DNA of 64,000 bases from Methylibium rhizosphaerae. GTDB taxonomy: Bacteria; Pseudomonadota; Gammaproteobacteria; Burkholderiales; Burkholderiaceae_C. Shown one piece after another: positions 17,572 to 27,950 of this stretch. Made by a program: the position numbers and the translations under genes. A model generated the notes under the pieces. The model did not search any database, was not told the origin of the DNA, and saw only the letters and a program-made list of their open reading frames with translations. The stretch lies in assembly GCF_006386545.1 (NCBI RefSeq), contig NZ_SWAR01000013.1, positions 59,091 through 123,090 of the forward strand. Direction: 5' to 3'. How positions within the stretch are numbered: the stretch's first letter is position 1; each line of letters opens with the position of its first letter.

Positions 17572-19011
17572 ATGAAGCACTTCCTCCTCCCCCTCGCTGC
17601 GGCCCTGCTGGCCAGCGGCTGCAGCCTGATGCCCGCCTACCAGCGGCCCGCCTCCCCGGTACCCGAGGCCTACCCCGCGGCGACCGCAGCCACCACGGTG
17701 GCCGGGTCACAGGCCGCCGCCGACATCGGCTGGCGCGACTTCTACGCCGACCCCCGCCTTCGCCAGGTGATCGAGCTGGCCCTGGCCAACAACCGCGACC
17801 TGCGCGTGGCGGTGCTCAACATCGAGTCGGCCCGCGCGGCCTACCGCATCCAGCGCGCCGACCTGTTCCCGGCCATCTCGGCCAGCGGCAGCGGCACCGC
17901 GCAGCGCACGCCGGCGTCGCTGTCGCAGACCGGCAGCGCGAGCGTGAACCACCAGTACAGCGCCGGCATCGGCTTTGCCAGCTACGAGCTCGACCTGTTC
18001 GGCCGGGTGCGCAGCCAGAACGAGCAGGCGCTGCAGAGCTTCCTTGCCACCGAAGCAGCCAGCCGCAGCGCGCAGATCAGCCTGGTGGCCGAAGTGGCCA
18101 ATGCCTGGCTCACGCTGGCGGCCGACCGCGAGCGCCTCAGGCTGGCCGAAGAGACGCTCGAGAGCCGCAGCGAAAGCCTGGCGCTCACCCAACGCCGCTT
18201 CGAGCTGGGCGCCACCTCGCAGCTGTCGCTCAGCCAGGCGCAGAGCACGGTGGACAGTGCACGTGCCGACGTGGCCGGCTATCGCGCCCAGGTGTCCAGG
18301 GACCGCAACGCACTCGTGCTGCTGGCCGGCGCCCCGGTGCCCGACGCGCTGCAGCCCGATCGCCTGGGCGACTCGCTGAACGCGCTGCCCGAGCTGCCGG
18401 CCGGCGTGCCTTCGCAGCTGCTGGAGCGCCGCCCGGACATCGCGCAGGCCGAGGCCGACCTGAAGGCGGCCAATGCCAACATCGGCGCGGCACGCGCGGC
18501 GTTCTTCCCGCGCATTGCGCTCACCGCGTCGGCGGGCAGTGCCAGTGCGAGCCTGGGCGACCTGTTCAAGGCGGGCAGCGGCACCTGGAGCTTCGGCCCG
18601 TCGGTTTCGCTGCCGCTGTTCGACGGCGGCGCGAACCGGGCCAATCTCAAGGGCGCCCAGGTCGGCCGCGACATCAAGGTCGCCCAGTACGAGAAGTCCA
18701 TCCAGTCGGCCTTCCGCGAGGTGGCCGACGCGCTGGCCGCGCGCGGCGAACTGGGCGAACAGCTCGACGCGCAGGACTCGCTGGTGCGCTCGACCGCGCA
18801 GTCGCTGCAGCTCTCGCAGGCGCGCTATGCGCGCGGCGTGGACAGCTACCTCGAGGTGCTCGACGCGCAACGCTCGCTGTACGCCGCGCAGCAGTCGCTC
18901 ATCGCGACGCGGCTGGCCCGCCTGTCGAACAGCGTCACGCTCTACAAGGCCCTGGGCGGCGGTTGGGCCGGACACGACCCCGCCGGGGAGGCGGATCGCA
19001 AGGCCGGGTAA
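17572..19011 (+). CDS. RND efflux outer-membrane channel (NodT/OprM family)
   Basis: A 479-residue lipoprotein (signal ending LLASGC, cysteine 17) starting one base after the pump gene stop. It contains the two repeated outer-membrane-factor domains: [20 protein letters not shown] at the first, and [20 protein letters not shown] with [14 protein letters not shown] at the second. As a trimer it forms the channel across the outer membrane for the adaptor and pump encoded before it. No terminator is obvious before xthA. Confidence 0.94.
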   Translation: MKHFLLPLAAALLASGCSLMPAYQRPASPVPEAYPAATAATTVAGSQAAADIGWRDFYADPRLRQVIELALANNRDLRVAVLNIESARAAYRIQRADLFPAISASGSGTAQRTPASLSQTGSASVNHQYSAGIGFASYELDLFGRVRSQNEQALQSFLATEAASRSAQISLVAEVANAWLTLAADRERLRLAEETLESRSESLALTQRRFELGATSQLSLSQAQSTVDSARADVAGYRAQVSRDRNALVLLAGAPVPDALQPDRLGDSLNALPELPAGVPSQLLERRPDIAQAEADLKAANANIGAARAAFFPRIALTASAGSASASLGDLFKAGSGTWSFGPSVSLPLFDGGANRANLKGAQVGRDIKVAQYEKSIQSAFREVADALAARGELGEQLDAQDSLVRSTAQSLQLSQARYARGVDSYLEVLDAQRSLYAAQQSLIATRLARLSNSVTLYKALGGGWAGHDPAGEADRKAG

Positions 19012-19051
19012 ATTCCGGCGACACGACTGACGGGCTCGCCGCCCCACCTCC

Positions 19052-19816
19052 ATGAAATTCGCCACCTGGAACGTCAACTCGCTCGCCGTGCGCGCGCCGC
19101 AACTCACCGAATGGCTGGCCGCCAACCCGGTCGATGCCATCGTGCTGCAGGAAACCAAGCTCACCGACGACAAGTTCCCGCACAAGGACTTCGAGGCGCT
19201 GGGCTACCACGCGCAGTGGCACGGCCAGAAGACGTACAACGGCGTGGCGCTGCTGTCCAAGGTGGAAGCGCAGGCGGTGCAGAAGAACATCCCCGGCCTC
19301 GACGATGAGCAGGCCCGGGTGATCGCCGGCACGGTGAACGGCATCCGGGTGGTCGGCGCCTACTTCCCCAACGGCCAGGCGCCGGGCACCGAAAAGTTCG
19401 CCTACAAGCTGAAGTGGATCGGCGCCCTGCGCGACTGGCTGCGCCAGGAGCTCGAGCTGAACCCGCGCCTGTTGCTCATGGGCGACTACAACATCGCCCC
19501 GGAAGACCGCGACGTCTATGACCCCATCGCCTGGGCCGGCCAGATCCACTGCACGGCCGAGGAGCGCGACCACTTCCAGCAGCTCGTCGGCCTCGGCCTC
19601 ACCGACGCCTTTCGTCTCTTCGAGCAGCCGCCCAAGTGCTGGAGCTGGTGGGACTACCGCAACCTCGCCTTCCGCAAGAACCAGGGCCTGCGCATCGACC
19701 ACATCCTGGTGAGCGAGGCGCTCAGGCCGGAAGTGAAGGCCTGCGTGATCGACAAGCTGCCGCGCAAGGCCGAACGGCCGAGCGACCATGCGCCGGTCAT
19801 CGTCGAGCTGGGCTGA
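19052..19816 (+). CDS. xthA: Exodeoxyribonuclease III (AP endonuclease)
   Basis: A 254-residue enzyme of the exonuclease III family that cuts DNA at abasic sites and removes 3' blocking groups in base-excision repair. Motifs are MKFATWNVNSLAVRAPQL, VLQETKLTDDKF (metal-binding glutamate), LMGDYNIAPEDRDVYDP, and the C-terminal PSDHAPVIVEL with the catalytic Asp-His. There is no Shine-Dalgarno before ATG 19052. A TAAATT box at 19009-19014 may serve as its -10 element. Confidence 0.94.
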   Translation: MKFATWNVNSLAVRAPQLTEWLAANPVDAIVLQETKLTDDKFPHKDFEALGYHAQWHGQKTYNGVALLSKVEAQAVQKNIPGLDDEQARVIAGTVNGIRVVGAYFPNGQAPGTEKFAYKLKWIGALRDWLRQELELNPRLLLMGDYNIAPEDRDVYDPIAWAGQIHCTAEERDHFQQLVGLGLTDAFRLFEQPPKCWSWWDYRNLAFRKNQGLRIDHILVSEALRPEVKACVIDKLPRKAERPSDHAPVIVELG

Positions 19817-19952
19817 GTTTCCTGACAAGCTGACGAAAGTCTTCCCCGGGTTTGTTCTTGTTGTCCGCGGCGGACGCTCGCGCGCATAGTCGCGCCCGCA
19901 TTCCGCGCTTCCGGCAGTACTGACAACCGACAGACTCCAGAGGAGACAGACT

Positions 19953-20843
19953 GTGAAGCTTTCGATGCGTACCGTGCTCGCGTTCGCGGGCGCCGCCGCG
20001 CTGTGCCTGGCCGGCGCGGCGCTGGCCACCAACTACTCCCTGTGGATCAACGGCCGCACCGGCGGCGGCGTGATCGGCAACTACGCGGACTTCAGCTACT
20101 GGGGCCCGGCCACCACCGAAGCAGGCATCAACAAGAAGGCCGTCAACTGGGACGGCCGCAGCCGCATCTCCGACCAGAACCACCTCGTGCGCAATGCGCT
20201 CGACTGCTATTGCACCGGACCCAACTGGTGCTACGTGGCCGTGCACAGCGCGGGCAACATGATGATCGGCTATGCGCTGTCGATGTATGGCGGCACCACG
20301 CGCAGCAAGAAGAACCCGGTGCCCGACAGCACCGGTGTATGCAGCAACAGCAGCGACGGCGGCACGCAGGTCGGCTGGAACATCAAGTGGGTCGACGTGG
20401 CCGGCGGCGCCGCCGGCGGCAGCGAGCTGGCCGACCTGGGCGACTGGGCGGTGTCCGAGCCGCTCGTCTCCGATCTCAAGACGGCCACCGCGCGGGCCAT
20501 GTACGACCACAACAACACCCGCTCGAAGTGGTTCTACATGTATGCCGGTGCCAAGGGCACGGTGTATTCGGGCGCCCTGCCCGGCCAGGACGACGAGGCC
20601 GTCGCCTACCACTCCAGCGGCGGCGTTTCGGGCAGCTCGGGCGGCAGCTACTGCAACCCGTCCGACTGGCTGTGCAACGACCTCACCCTGGGCACTGCCG
20701 CCAACCAGGGCGGGCGCGCCAAGTGGAGCTACCACTCGGTGATGTTCCGCGACGACTCGGAGACCTACAACCACTATGCCAACGGCAACTGGGGCGGCAT
20801 CGTGTCCAAGGTGCGCGCCGACATGGTGGCCAACGCCCGCTAG
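19953..20843 (+). CDS. Exported protein, possible alpha/beta-hydrolase-like fold, unknown function
   Basis: A 296-residue protein starting at GTG 19953, with AGGAGA ten bases upstream and a clear signal peptide ending ALA (about residue 25). The mature part is rich in glycine, serine, tyrosine and tryptophan and has several cysteines (CYCTGPNWCYV). A segment VAVHSAGNMMIGYAL looks like the nucleophile elbow of a lipase-type hydrolase, with possible acid (GQDDEAVAYHSSGG) and histidine (DDSETYNHYANG) later. That assignment is tentative. The next gene, 15 bases downstream, also encodes an exported protein, so they probably act together. Confidence 0.7.
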   Translation: MKLSMRTVLAFAGAAALCLAGAALATNYSLWINGRTGGGVIGNYADFSYWGPATTEAGINKKAVNWDGRSRISDQNHLVRNALDCYCTGPNWCYVAVHSAGNMMIGYALSMYGGTTRSKKNPVPDSTGVCSNSSDGGTQVGWNIKWVDVAGGAAGGSELADLGDWAVSEPLVSDLKTATARAMYDHNNTRSKWFYMYAGAKGTVYSGALPGQDDEAVAYHSSGGVSGSSGGSYCNPSDWLCNDLTLGTAANQGGRAKWSYHSVMFRDDSETYNHYANGNWGGIVSKVRADMVANAR

Positions 20844-20858
20844 CGACGGCGCCTGCGC

Positions 20859-22058
20859 ATGAACCAGCGCAAGGCCGCCGTGGTGGCCGCAGCCCTGGCG
20901 GCACTGCTGCTGGCGTGGCGCCTGCTGCCGGCGCAGGACACCGCGCTGCCGGCGGCGAACCCTCCGCAAGCCACCACGGCCACCGCGCAGCAGCCCGCGG
21001 CCGCGGCTTCGGCGGCGCCAGCTGCCGCGCCGTTGAGCGCCGCCGGCCAGCAGGCCCGGCAGGCGCAGCTGGCGCTGTGGCAGCAGCGCCTCGCGCGCGC
21101 CGAGCAGGTGCTCGAAAGCTACCGGGCGTCGACGCGCTACCCCTACGAGTCGCGGCCGATCACCGAGCACCCGGACCAGGTGCGCCCGTTCGAGCCGATC
21201 GCCGAAGACCTGGCGCTGCGTACGCCCGGCCGCGAGCCGGCCAAGGGCGTGCGCATCAAGACCACGCAGGAGCGCGTGTTCGCCAGCGGCCAGGAATCGA
21301 TCCGCTTCACGGTGGCCGCCTACGACGATGACGGCAAGTCGCTGCCGCTGCTGGTGACGCGGGCCACCGCCTTCGACGTGCCGGACCCGCGACAGGTCAC
21401 CGGCCGCCCGCAGGTGCCGGTGGCGTTCAACGACGCCGGGCTGGAGCCCGACGCGCAGGCCGGCGACGGCGTGCAGAGCGCGCGGCTGCAGCCGGCCACG
21501 CAGGGCTTTGCCGACTATGCCGGCACGATCCGTGTGCAGGTCTATCTCAACCAGAACGGCAAGCTGGGCAATGTGTATTTCGACGTGGTGTACAGCCCGC
21601 AGGTGCCGGCCGAATGGGCCGGCGTGCGCGAAACGCTGAACAACGGCTCGCTCGACTTCCTGCTGAAGGCGCGCGTGGCGGTGGCCGGCCGCTACGTGGT
21701 GAGCGCCCGCGTCGACGACGCGCAGGGCCGCCCTTTCGCGCTGCTGAGCTTCAACGACGAGGTGGGCACGGGTGACCAGGAGTTCCGCCTGCGGCTGTTC
21801 GGCAAGCTGGTGCGTGACGGCGAGCCGGCCTTCCCGCTGCGGCTGCGCGACGTGGAGGGTTTCCTGCTGCTGCCGGACCGCTTTCCCGACCGCTCGATGA
21901 TGCGACGGCTGGCCGGCACGGTGCACACCAGCGCAAGCTATGCGCTCACGGTGTTCTCGGATGCCGAGTGGACCAGCGAGGAACGCGAGCGATACCTGGC
22001 GGAGTACGCGCGCGACACGAACGAAGCGCGCGAGCAGGTCGAGCGGCTGCAGCGCTGA
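20859..22058 (+). CDS. Membrane-anchored periplasmic protein of unknown function
   Basis: A 399-residue protein with one N-terminal hydrophobic segment (about 5-23, AAVVAAALAALLLAWRLLPA), an alanine/proline-rich linker to about residue 65, and then a predicted coiled or helical stretch (QARQAQLALWQQRLARAEQV). The rest is largely beta-rich and ends with a charged helix (ERERYLAEYARDTNEAREQV). No known family is recognised. It follows the exported hydrolase-like gene by 15 bases and is probably its operon partner, perhaps a chaperone, foldase-like or inhibitor protein; this is inference from order only. It converges on ntrC. Confidence 0.65.
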   Translation: MNQRKAAVVAAALAALLLAWRLLPAQDTALPAANPPQATTATAQQPAAAASAAPAAAPLSAAGQQARQAQLALWQQRLARAEQVLESYRASTRYPYESRPITEHPDQVRPFEPIAEDLALRTPGREPAKGVRIKTTQERVFASGQESIRFTVAAYDDDGKSLPLLVTRATAFDVPDPRQVTGRPQVPVAFNDAGLEPDAQAGDGVQSARLQPATQGFADYAGTIRVQVYLNQNGKLGNVYFDVVYSPQVPAEWAGVRETLNNGSLDFLLKARVAVAGRYVVSARVDDAQGRPFALLSFNDEVGTGDQEFRLRLFGKLVRDGEPAFPLRLRDVEGFLLLPDRFPDRSMMRRLAGTVHTSASYALTVFSDAEWTSEERERYLAEYARDTNEAREQVERLQR

Positions 22059-22093
22059 AGGCCCTGCCGAAACCGCTCAGCCCGTGCGCGACG

Positions 22094-23602
<1,509 letters not shown>

Positions 23603-23656
23603 GCCTGCCCTAAGCTCACTCGGCCTCTTGTTCTTCGGCCGGCGACCCGACTCGGA

Positions 23657-24808
23657 TCAGGGCAGCGGCACCAGAATCTTGAAGATGGTACGCCCGGGTT
23701 CGCTCTCGCATTCGATCGTGCCCTGATGCTGCTGCACGAAGGTTTGCGCCAGCGTGAGCCCCAGACCCGACCCGCCATCGCGACCCGACACGAGCGGGTA
23801 GAAGATGCGATCACGGATCGACTCGGGGACTCCCGGGCCGTTGTCCTCGATATGCAATTCCAGTGCCAGACGGAAGCGCTGCTTGCCCAGGGTGACCTGC
23901 CGCGCGACGCGGCTGCGCAGCGTGATGTTGGCGTCGCCGGCGGCGATGCGCTCGTGCAGCGCCTGCGCCGCGTTGTGGGCGATGTTGAGCACCGCCTGGA
24001 TGAGCTGCTCGCGGTCGCCGCGGAACTCGGGGATCGAGGTGTCGTAGTCGCGCTGCACCCTCAGCCCCCGCGGGAACTCCGCCAGGATCAGCGAGCGAAC
24101 CCTTTCGCACACCTCGTGGATGTTCACGTCGCTCACCACGTGGGGCCTGCGGTGCGGCGCCAGCAGGCGGTCGACCAGCGCCTGCAGCCGGTCGGCCTCA
24201 TGGATGATGACCTGCGTGTATTCGGCCAGCCCCTTCGACTCGACCTCCATCTGCAGCAGCTGCGCCGCGCCGCGGATGCCGCCCAGCGGGTTCTTGATCT
24301 CGTGGGCGAGGTTGCGGATGAGTTCCTTGTTGGCCTGGGCCTGGCCGAGCGCGCGCTCCTCGCGGTCCTGCCGGGTCTGCTGCTCGATCTCGACCAGCTC
24401 CACCACGGTGAGCTCGCCGCTCTGGTCCATCTGGTTGACGATCACATGGACCGGCAGAGGCTCCGGATGCAGGCCGGGCTGGCGCTTGAGCTGGGCCTCG
24501 AAGCGGCTGGTGGCGAAGTCGTTGCGCGCCACGGCCGCCACCGTGTCGCGCACGGTGTCGGCATCGGTGAACCAGTCGAACAGCGAGCCACGCAGGACGG
24601 CGCGGCGCGACAGGCCGAGCACATGCTCGAAGGCGGCATTGGCGAACAGGCACTGCCCGTCGGGCCGCACGATCGCCACCATGGTGGCCAGGTGGTCCAG
24701 CGCTTCGAACCGCGAACCGGCCGCGGTGGCGCTGCCAGAGGCGGGAGCGGCGGCCGCTGGGGCCGCCGCTGCTGCTGCGGGCCGGTTGCCTGAGGCGCGA
24801 GCGTTCAC
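23657..24808 (-). CDS. ntrB: Nitrogen regulation sensor kinase NtrB (NR(II))
   Basis: A 383-residue kinase starting at GTG 24808, which overlaps the stop of the previous gene by one base (TAGTG). After an alanine-rich leader comes a PAS domain (about 40-110), then the H-box NLAHEIKNPLGGIRGAAQLL with the phosphorylated histidine, and the ATP-binding boxes HIEDNGPGVP and GGSGLGLTLAQ. It is cytoplasmic, with no membrane segments. With PII protein it switches between kinase and phosphatase for NtrC according to nitrogen status. It ends 54 bases before ntrC. Confidence 0.94.
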   Translation of the reverse strand: MNARASGNRPAAAAAAPAAAAPASGSATAAGSRFEALDHLATMVAIVRPDGQCLFANAAFEHVLGLSRRAVLRGSLFDWFTDADTVRDTVAAVARNDFATSRFEAQLKRQPGLHPEPLPVHVIVNQMDQSGELTVVELVEIEQQTRQDREERALGQAQANKELIRNLAHEIKNPLGGIRGAAQLLQMEVESKGLAEYTQVIIHEADRLQALVDRLLAPHRRPHVVSDVNIHEVCERVRSLILAEFPRGLRVQRDYDTSIPEFRGDREQLIQAVLNIAHNAAQALHERIAAGDANITLRSRVARQVTLGKQRFRLALELHIEDNGPGVPESIRDRIFYPLVSGRDGGSGLGLTLAQTFVQQHQGTIECESEPGRTIFKILVPLP

Positions 24809-25296
24809 TACGGCAACTTGGCTATTTCGCGCTTGATGGCCGCGATGTCGGCTTCCTTGCGGGCGATCGAGGCCTTCAGCTCCGCGGTACGGTCGGCGTA
24901 CTTCTGGTAGTTCTTCTCGTCGCCGCGGCGCTCGGGCTCGCCGTTGTTGTATTCCTTCTGCAGCGCTGCGAGGGCTTCCTCTTCCTTGCGCAGCTCGGCC
25001 TCGAGGATGCGGCGCGCATCGCTGTCGCGCGCACGCTGGTCGGCCGGGTCGACCCGGTTGCCCGGCGAACCGCCGGCGGACGGCGCGGCGGCAGCGGGCG
25101 CCCGCTTGGGCGACTGCACGACGGTGACGTTGCCGCCTTCGACCGGCTTGCAGCCCTTGGCATCGGCCTCCTTGGCCGTGATGGAGTTGGTGAAGTTGTT
25201 GCCGGGGCAGCGGTACACGGTGCTGCCCTGCGCATGGGCCACGCCGAGGGCGCTGCACAGCAGGAACGACAACAGCAGATTCGAATGCAGACTCAT
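24808..25296 (-). CDS. Small exported protein with DUF4124-like N-terminus, in the glnA-ntrBC operon
   Basis: A 162-residue protein from ATG 25296, with GGAG at 25310-25307 upstream. The signal peptide (LLLSFLLCSALGVAHAQ) is followed by a short domain STVYRCPGNNFTNSITAKEA with C-x(n)-C spacing, as in DUF4124 proteins. The C-terminal 80 residues form a highly charged coiled coil (ILEAELRKEEEALAALQKEY). It overlaps the ntrB start by one base. Its place between glnA and ntrB seems common in relatives, but no role in nitrogen control is known to me. Confidence 0.78.
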   Translation of the reverse strand: MSLHSNLLLSFLLCSALGVAHAQGSTVYRCPGNNFTNSITAKEADAKGCKPVEGGNVTVVQSPKRAPAAAAPSAGGSPGNRVDPADQRARDSDARRILEAELRKEEEALAALQKEYNNGEPERRGDEKNYQKYADRTAELKASIARKEADIAAIKREIAKLP

Positions 25297-25423
25297 CGGG
25301 TGGGATCTCCTGCCTGCATCAACGTTTGCCGGTGAGGCAGCGCTGACTGCGAGGCGCCGGGCAGTATGGCTGAAATCACAGGTAGGGGCAAAACAGGAAC
25401 AACCCCCGCGCAACACGCCAAAT

Positions 25424-25453
25424 GAAAAAGAAAAAGGGCGGCTTGCGCCGCCC
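25424..25453 (-). terminator. Rho-independent terminator after glnA
   Basis: Read on the minus strand, GGGCGGC (25453-25447) and GCCGCCC (25442-25436) form a 7-base stem with a 4-base loop, followed by CTTTTTCTTTTTC-like T runs (25435-25424). It lies 28 bases after the glnA stop. It would attenuate read-through into the DUF4124-like gene, ntrB and ntrC. Confidence 0.85.
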
Positions 25454-25480
25454 TCTTCGACTCGCCGGAACCTCGCGGGT

Positions 25481-26899
25481 TCAGGCCGAGTAGTACATGT
25501 CGAACTCGACCGGATGCGTGGTCATGCGGAAACGCGTGACTTCCTGCATCTTCAGCTCGATGTAGGCATCGATGTACGCATCGGTGAACACGCCGCCCTT
25601 GGTCAGGAAGGCACGGTCCTTGTCGAGGTAGTCGAGGGCCTGGTCGAGGCTGTGGCAGACGGTCGGGATCTTCGCGTCCTCTTCCGGCGGCAGGTGGTAC
25701 AGGTCCTTGGTGGCGGCTTCGCCCGGATGGATCTTGTTTTCCACGCCGTCGAGGCCGGCCATCAGCATGGCCGAGAAGCCCAGGTACGGGTTGCACAGGG
25801 GATCGGGGAAGCGCGCTTCGATGCGGCGACCCTTCGGGTTGGCCACGTACGGGATGCGGATCGAGGCCGAGCGGTTGCGCGAGCTGTAGGCCAGCTTCAC
25901 CGGGGCTTCGAAGCCGGGCACCAGGCGCTTGTACGAGTTCGTGCCGGGGTTGGTGATGGCGTTCAGCGCGCGGGCGTGCTTGATGATGCCGCCGATGTAG
26001 AACAGCGCGAACTCCGACAGGCCCGCATAGCCGTCACCGGCGAACAGGTTCTTGCCGTCCTTCCAGACCGACTGGTGCACGTGCATGCCGGAGCCGTTGT
26101 CGCCGACGATGGGCTTGGGCATGAAGGTCGCGGTCTTGCCGTAGGCATGCGCCACGTTCTGGATCACGTACTTCTGCAGCTGCAGCCAGTCGGCGCGCTG
26201 GACCAGCGTGCTGAACTTCGTGCCGATTTCCATCTGGCCGGCGTTGGCCACTTCGTGGTGATGCACTTCGACCGGGATGCCCATCGACTCGAGGATCAGG
26301 CACATCTCGGAACGCAGGTCCTGGCCGGAATCGACCGGCGGCACCGGGAAGTAGCCCCCCTTCACGCCAGGGCGGTAGCCGGAGTTGCCGTGCTCATATT
26401 CCTTGCCGGTGTTCCAGGCGGCTTCCTCGGACTCGATCTTGGAGAACGAGCCGGACATGTCGACGTTCCAGCGCACGCTGTCGAACACGAAGAACTCGGG
26501 TTCCGGGCCGAAGTAGGCGGCGTCGCCCAGGCCGGAAGCCTTCATGTAGGCCTCGGCGCGCTTGGCCAGCGAACGGGGGTCGCGCTCGTAGGGCTTGCCG
26601 TCGCCCGGCTCGATCACGTCGCAGGTGAGGATCAGCGTGGGCTCTTCGAAGAAGGGGTCGATGTTGGCGGTGTTCGGGTCCGGCATCAGCAGCATGTCGG
26701 ACGCTTCGATGCCCTTCCAGCCGGCGATGGACGAACCGTCGAACGCGTGGCCGGACGTGAACTTGTCTTCGTCGAAATGCGAAACAGGCACGGACACGTG
26801 CTGCTCTTTGCCACGGGTATCGGTGAAGCGGAAGTCGACGAACTTGACTTCGTTGTCCTTCACCAGCTTCATCACGTCGGCGACGGTCTTGGCTGCCAT
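25481..26899 (-). CDS. glnA: Glutamine synthetase type I
   Basis: A 472-residue enzyme that makes glutamine from glutamate, ammonia and ATP as a dodecamer. ATG 26899 is preferred to the TTG one codon earlier; AGGAGC sits five bases upstream. Motifs include [19 protein letters not shown], the ATP-binding [20 protein letters not shown], and NRSASIRIP. Tyrosine about 401 in [10 protein letters not shown] marks the adenylylation site of GSI-beta enzymes. Transcription is probably from the sigma-54 promoter at 26983-26998 under NtrC, whose gene lies downstream. Confidence 0.97.
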   Translation of the reverse strand: MAAKTVADVMKLVKDNEVKFVDFRFTDTRGKEQHVSVPVSHFDEDKFTSGHAFDGSSIAGWKGIEASDMLLMPDPNTANIDPFFEEPTLILTCDVIEPGDGKPYERDPRSLAKRAEAYMKASGLGDAAYFGPEPEFFVFDSVRWNVDMSGSFSKIESEEAAWNTGKEYEHGNSGYRPGVKGGYFPVPPVDSGQDLRSEMCLILESMGIPVEVHHHEVANAGQMEIGTKFSTLVQRADWLQLQKYVIQNVAHAYGKTATFMPKPIVGDNGSGMHVHQSVWKDGKNLFAGDGYAGLSEFALFYIGGIIKHARALNAITNPGTNSYKRLVPGFEAPVKLAYSSRNRSASIRIPYVANPKGRRIEARFPDPLCNPYLGFSAMLMAGLDGVENKIHPGEAATKDLYHLPPEEDAKIPTVCHSLDQALDYLDKDRAFLTKGGVFTDAYIDAYIELKMQEVTRFRMTTHPVEFDMYYSA

Positions 26900-26982
26900 C
26901 AAGTGCTCCTAGCGGGCTGGTTGGTGTGATTGGTTCGGCCCGAGGAACGCGAGGGATGACCCCGCCGGGCGCACGGGAATGT

Positions 26983-26998
26983 AGCAGAAAGCATGCCA
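26983..26998 (-). promoter_or_regulatory. Sigma-54 promoter of glnA
   Basis: The minus strand reads TGGCATGCTTTCTGCT, matching TGGCAC-N5-TTGCW at all core positions, with GG and GC exactly ten bases apart. The start would fall near 26972, giving a leader of about 73 bases before ATG 26899. NtrC sites upstream were not identified with confidence. Confidence 0.8.
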
Positions 26999-27078
26999 TT
27001 GACGACCCACCGCACGGGGCTCGACGCACCGCTGCCGCGGGGCCGTGCACGGCGTCGGTGAGTATTGGATGGGCTCCA

Positions 27079-27099
27079 GCGCTTTTCAAGGAAAAGCGC
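27079..27099. repeat. 9-base inverted repeat upstream of the glnA promoter
   Basis: GCGCTTTTC (27079-27087) and GAAAAGCGC (27091-27099) are perfectly complementary around AAG. It may be part of the end of the downstream-facing gene at 27150 or a protein-binding site. It does not match the NtrC consensus. Confidence 0.45.
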
Positions 27100-27116
27100 A
27101 CCAGTAGAGCGCAAAG

Positions 27117-27139
27117 AAGCGCCCCACTTCGGGGCGCTT
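27117..27139 (-). terminator. Terminator-like hairpin after the molybdopterin-binding-domain gene
   Basis: AAGCGCCCC (27117-27125) pairs with GGGGCGCTT (27131-27139) around a five-base loop, 11 bases past the stop codon on the minus strand. Only a short CTTT follows, so termination strength is uncertain. Confidence 0.6.
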
Positions 27140-27149
27140 AGGGGTCGAC

Positions 27150-27947
27150 CTAACGCACCAATTCGGGGCCCAGTTGGGCACCATGCTGGCGCAGGCCGTC
27201 CAGCAGCATCGCGTAGGCCGGCACCAGCCGGTCGGCAGCACCCTTGACGCCCAGCTCGATGTGGCGGCCGTACTGCGGGTGGTCCACGCTCGGCAGGCTG
27301 AACACCTTGATGCCCGGATGCCCGGCTTCTACGGCTTCCATGAGGGGAGTGAGGCTCGCCTCCATGCCGCCGAAGACGATGACGGAACGTTCGGCCTCCC
27401 GGAGCTGGCCCTGCAGATGGGCGTAATGGGTATCGAGCACCCAGGCGACCATCGGCCAGGCCATCACCGGGAAGCCGGGCACGAAGTGCACGTCGCCCAC
27501 GCTGAAGCCGGCGATCTTGTTGTACGGGTTGGGAATGATGCGGGCGCCCTCGGGGAAGACACCCATGTTCAGGCGATGCACGTTGTCCGGCCGGTCCGGC
27601 TCGTAAGGCAGCCCCTGCTCGGCGGCCACGTCGCGCATGCGCTCCAGGATGAGCTCGCGCGCCTGCGGGTGCAGGGCCAGCGGCACGCCCAGCGCTCGCG
27701 CTGCGCACTGCCGGGTGTGGTCGTCGGGCGTGGCGCCGATGCCGCCGCAGGAGAACACCACGTCGCCGCTGGCGAAGGCGTGCTGCAGGTCGGCGGTGAT
27801 GCGACCGGGCTCGTCGCCCACGTAGCGCACCCACGAGAGCCGCAGGCCGCGCTCGCCCAGGAGCTCGATCACCTTGGGCAGGTGCTTGTCCTGGCGCTTG
27901 CCGGAGAGGATCTCGTCGCCAATGATGACGAGGCCGAAGTTCTTCAT
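27150..27947 (-). CDS. Molybdopterin-binding (MoaB/Mog-CinA N-terminal) domain protein
   Basis: A 265-residue protein of the MoCF-biosynthesis/CinA-N superfamily. Signatures are VIIGDEILSGKRQDKH and FSCGGIGATPDDHTRQCAA, followed by the CinA-like PNPYNKIAGFSVGDVHFVPGFP. The C-terminal amidase domain of full CinA is absent, so this is a stand-alone domain like those commonly annotated competence/damage-inducible protein A. Its reaction in the cell is not established. It begins 3 bases after the stop of the EI24-like membrane gene, implying an operon. Confidence 0.85.
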   Translation of the reverse strand: MKNFGLVIIGDEILSGKRQDKHLPKVIELLGERGLRLSWVRYVGDEPGRITADLQHAFASGDVVFSCGGIGATPDDHTRQCAARALGVPLALHPQARELILERMRDVAAEQGLPYEPDRPDNVHRLNMGVFPEGARIIPNPYNKIAGFSVGDVHFVPGFPVMAWPMVAWVLDTHYAHLQGQLREAERSVIVFGGMEASLTPLMEAVEAGHPGIKVFSLPSVDHPQYGRHIELGVKGAADRLVPAYAMLLDGLRQHGAQLGPELVR

Positions 27948-27950
27948 CGG

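Noticed and set aside
27097..27101. GCACC near the hairpin upstream of glnA as an NtrC site
   Set aside because: No matching GGTGC partner at the required spacing was found.
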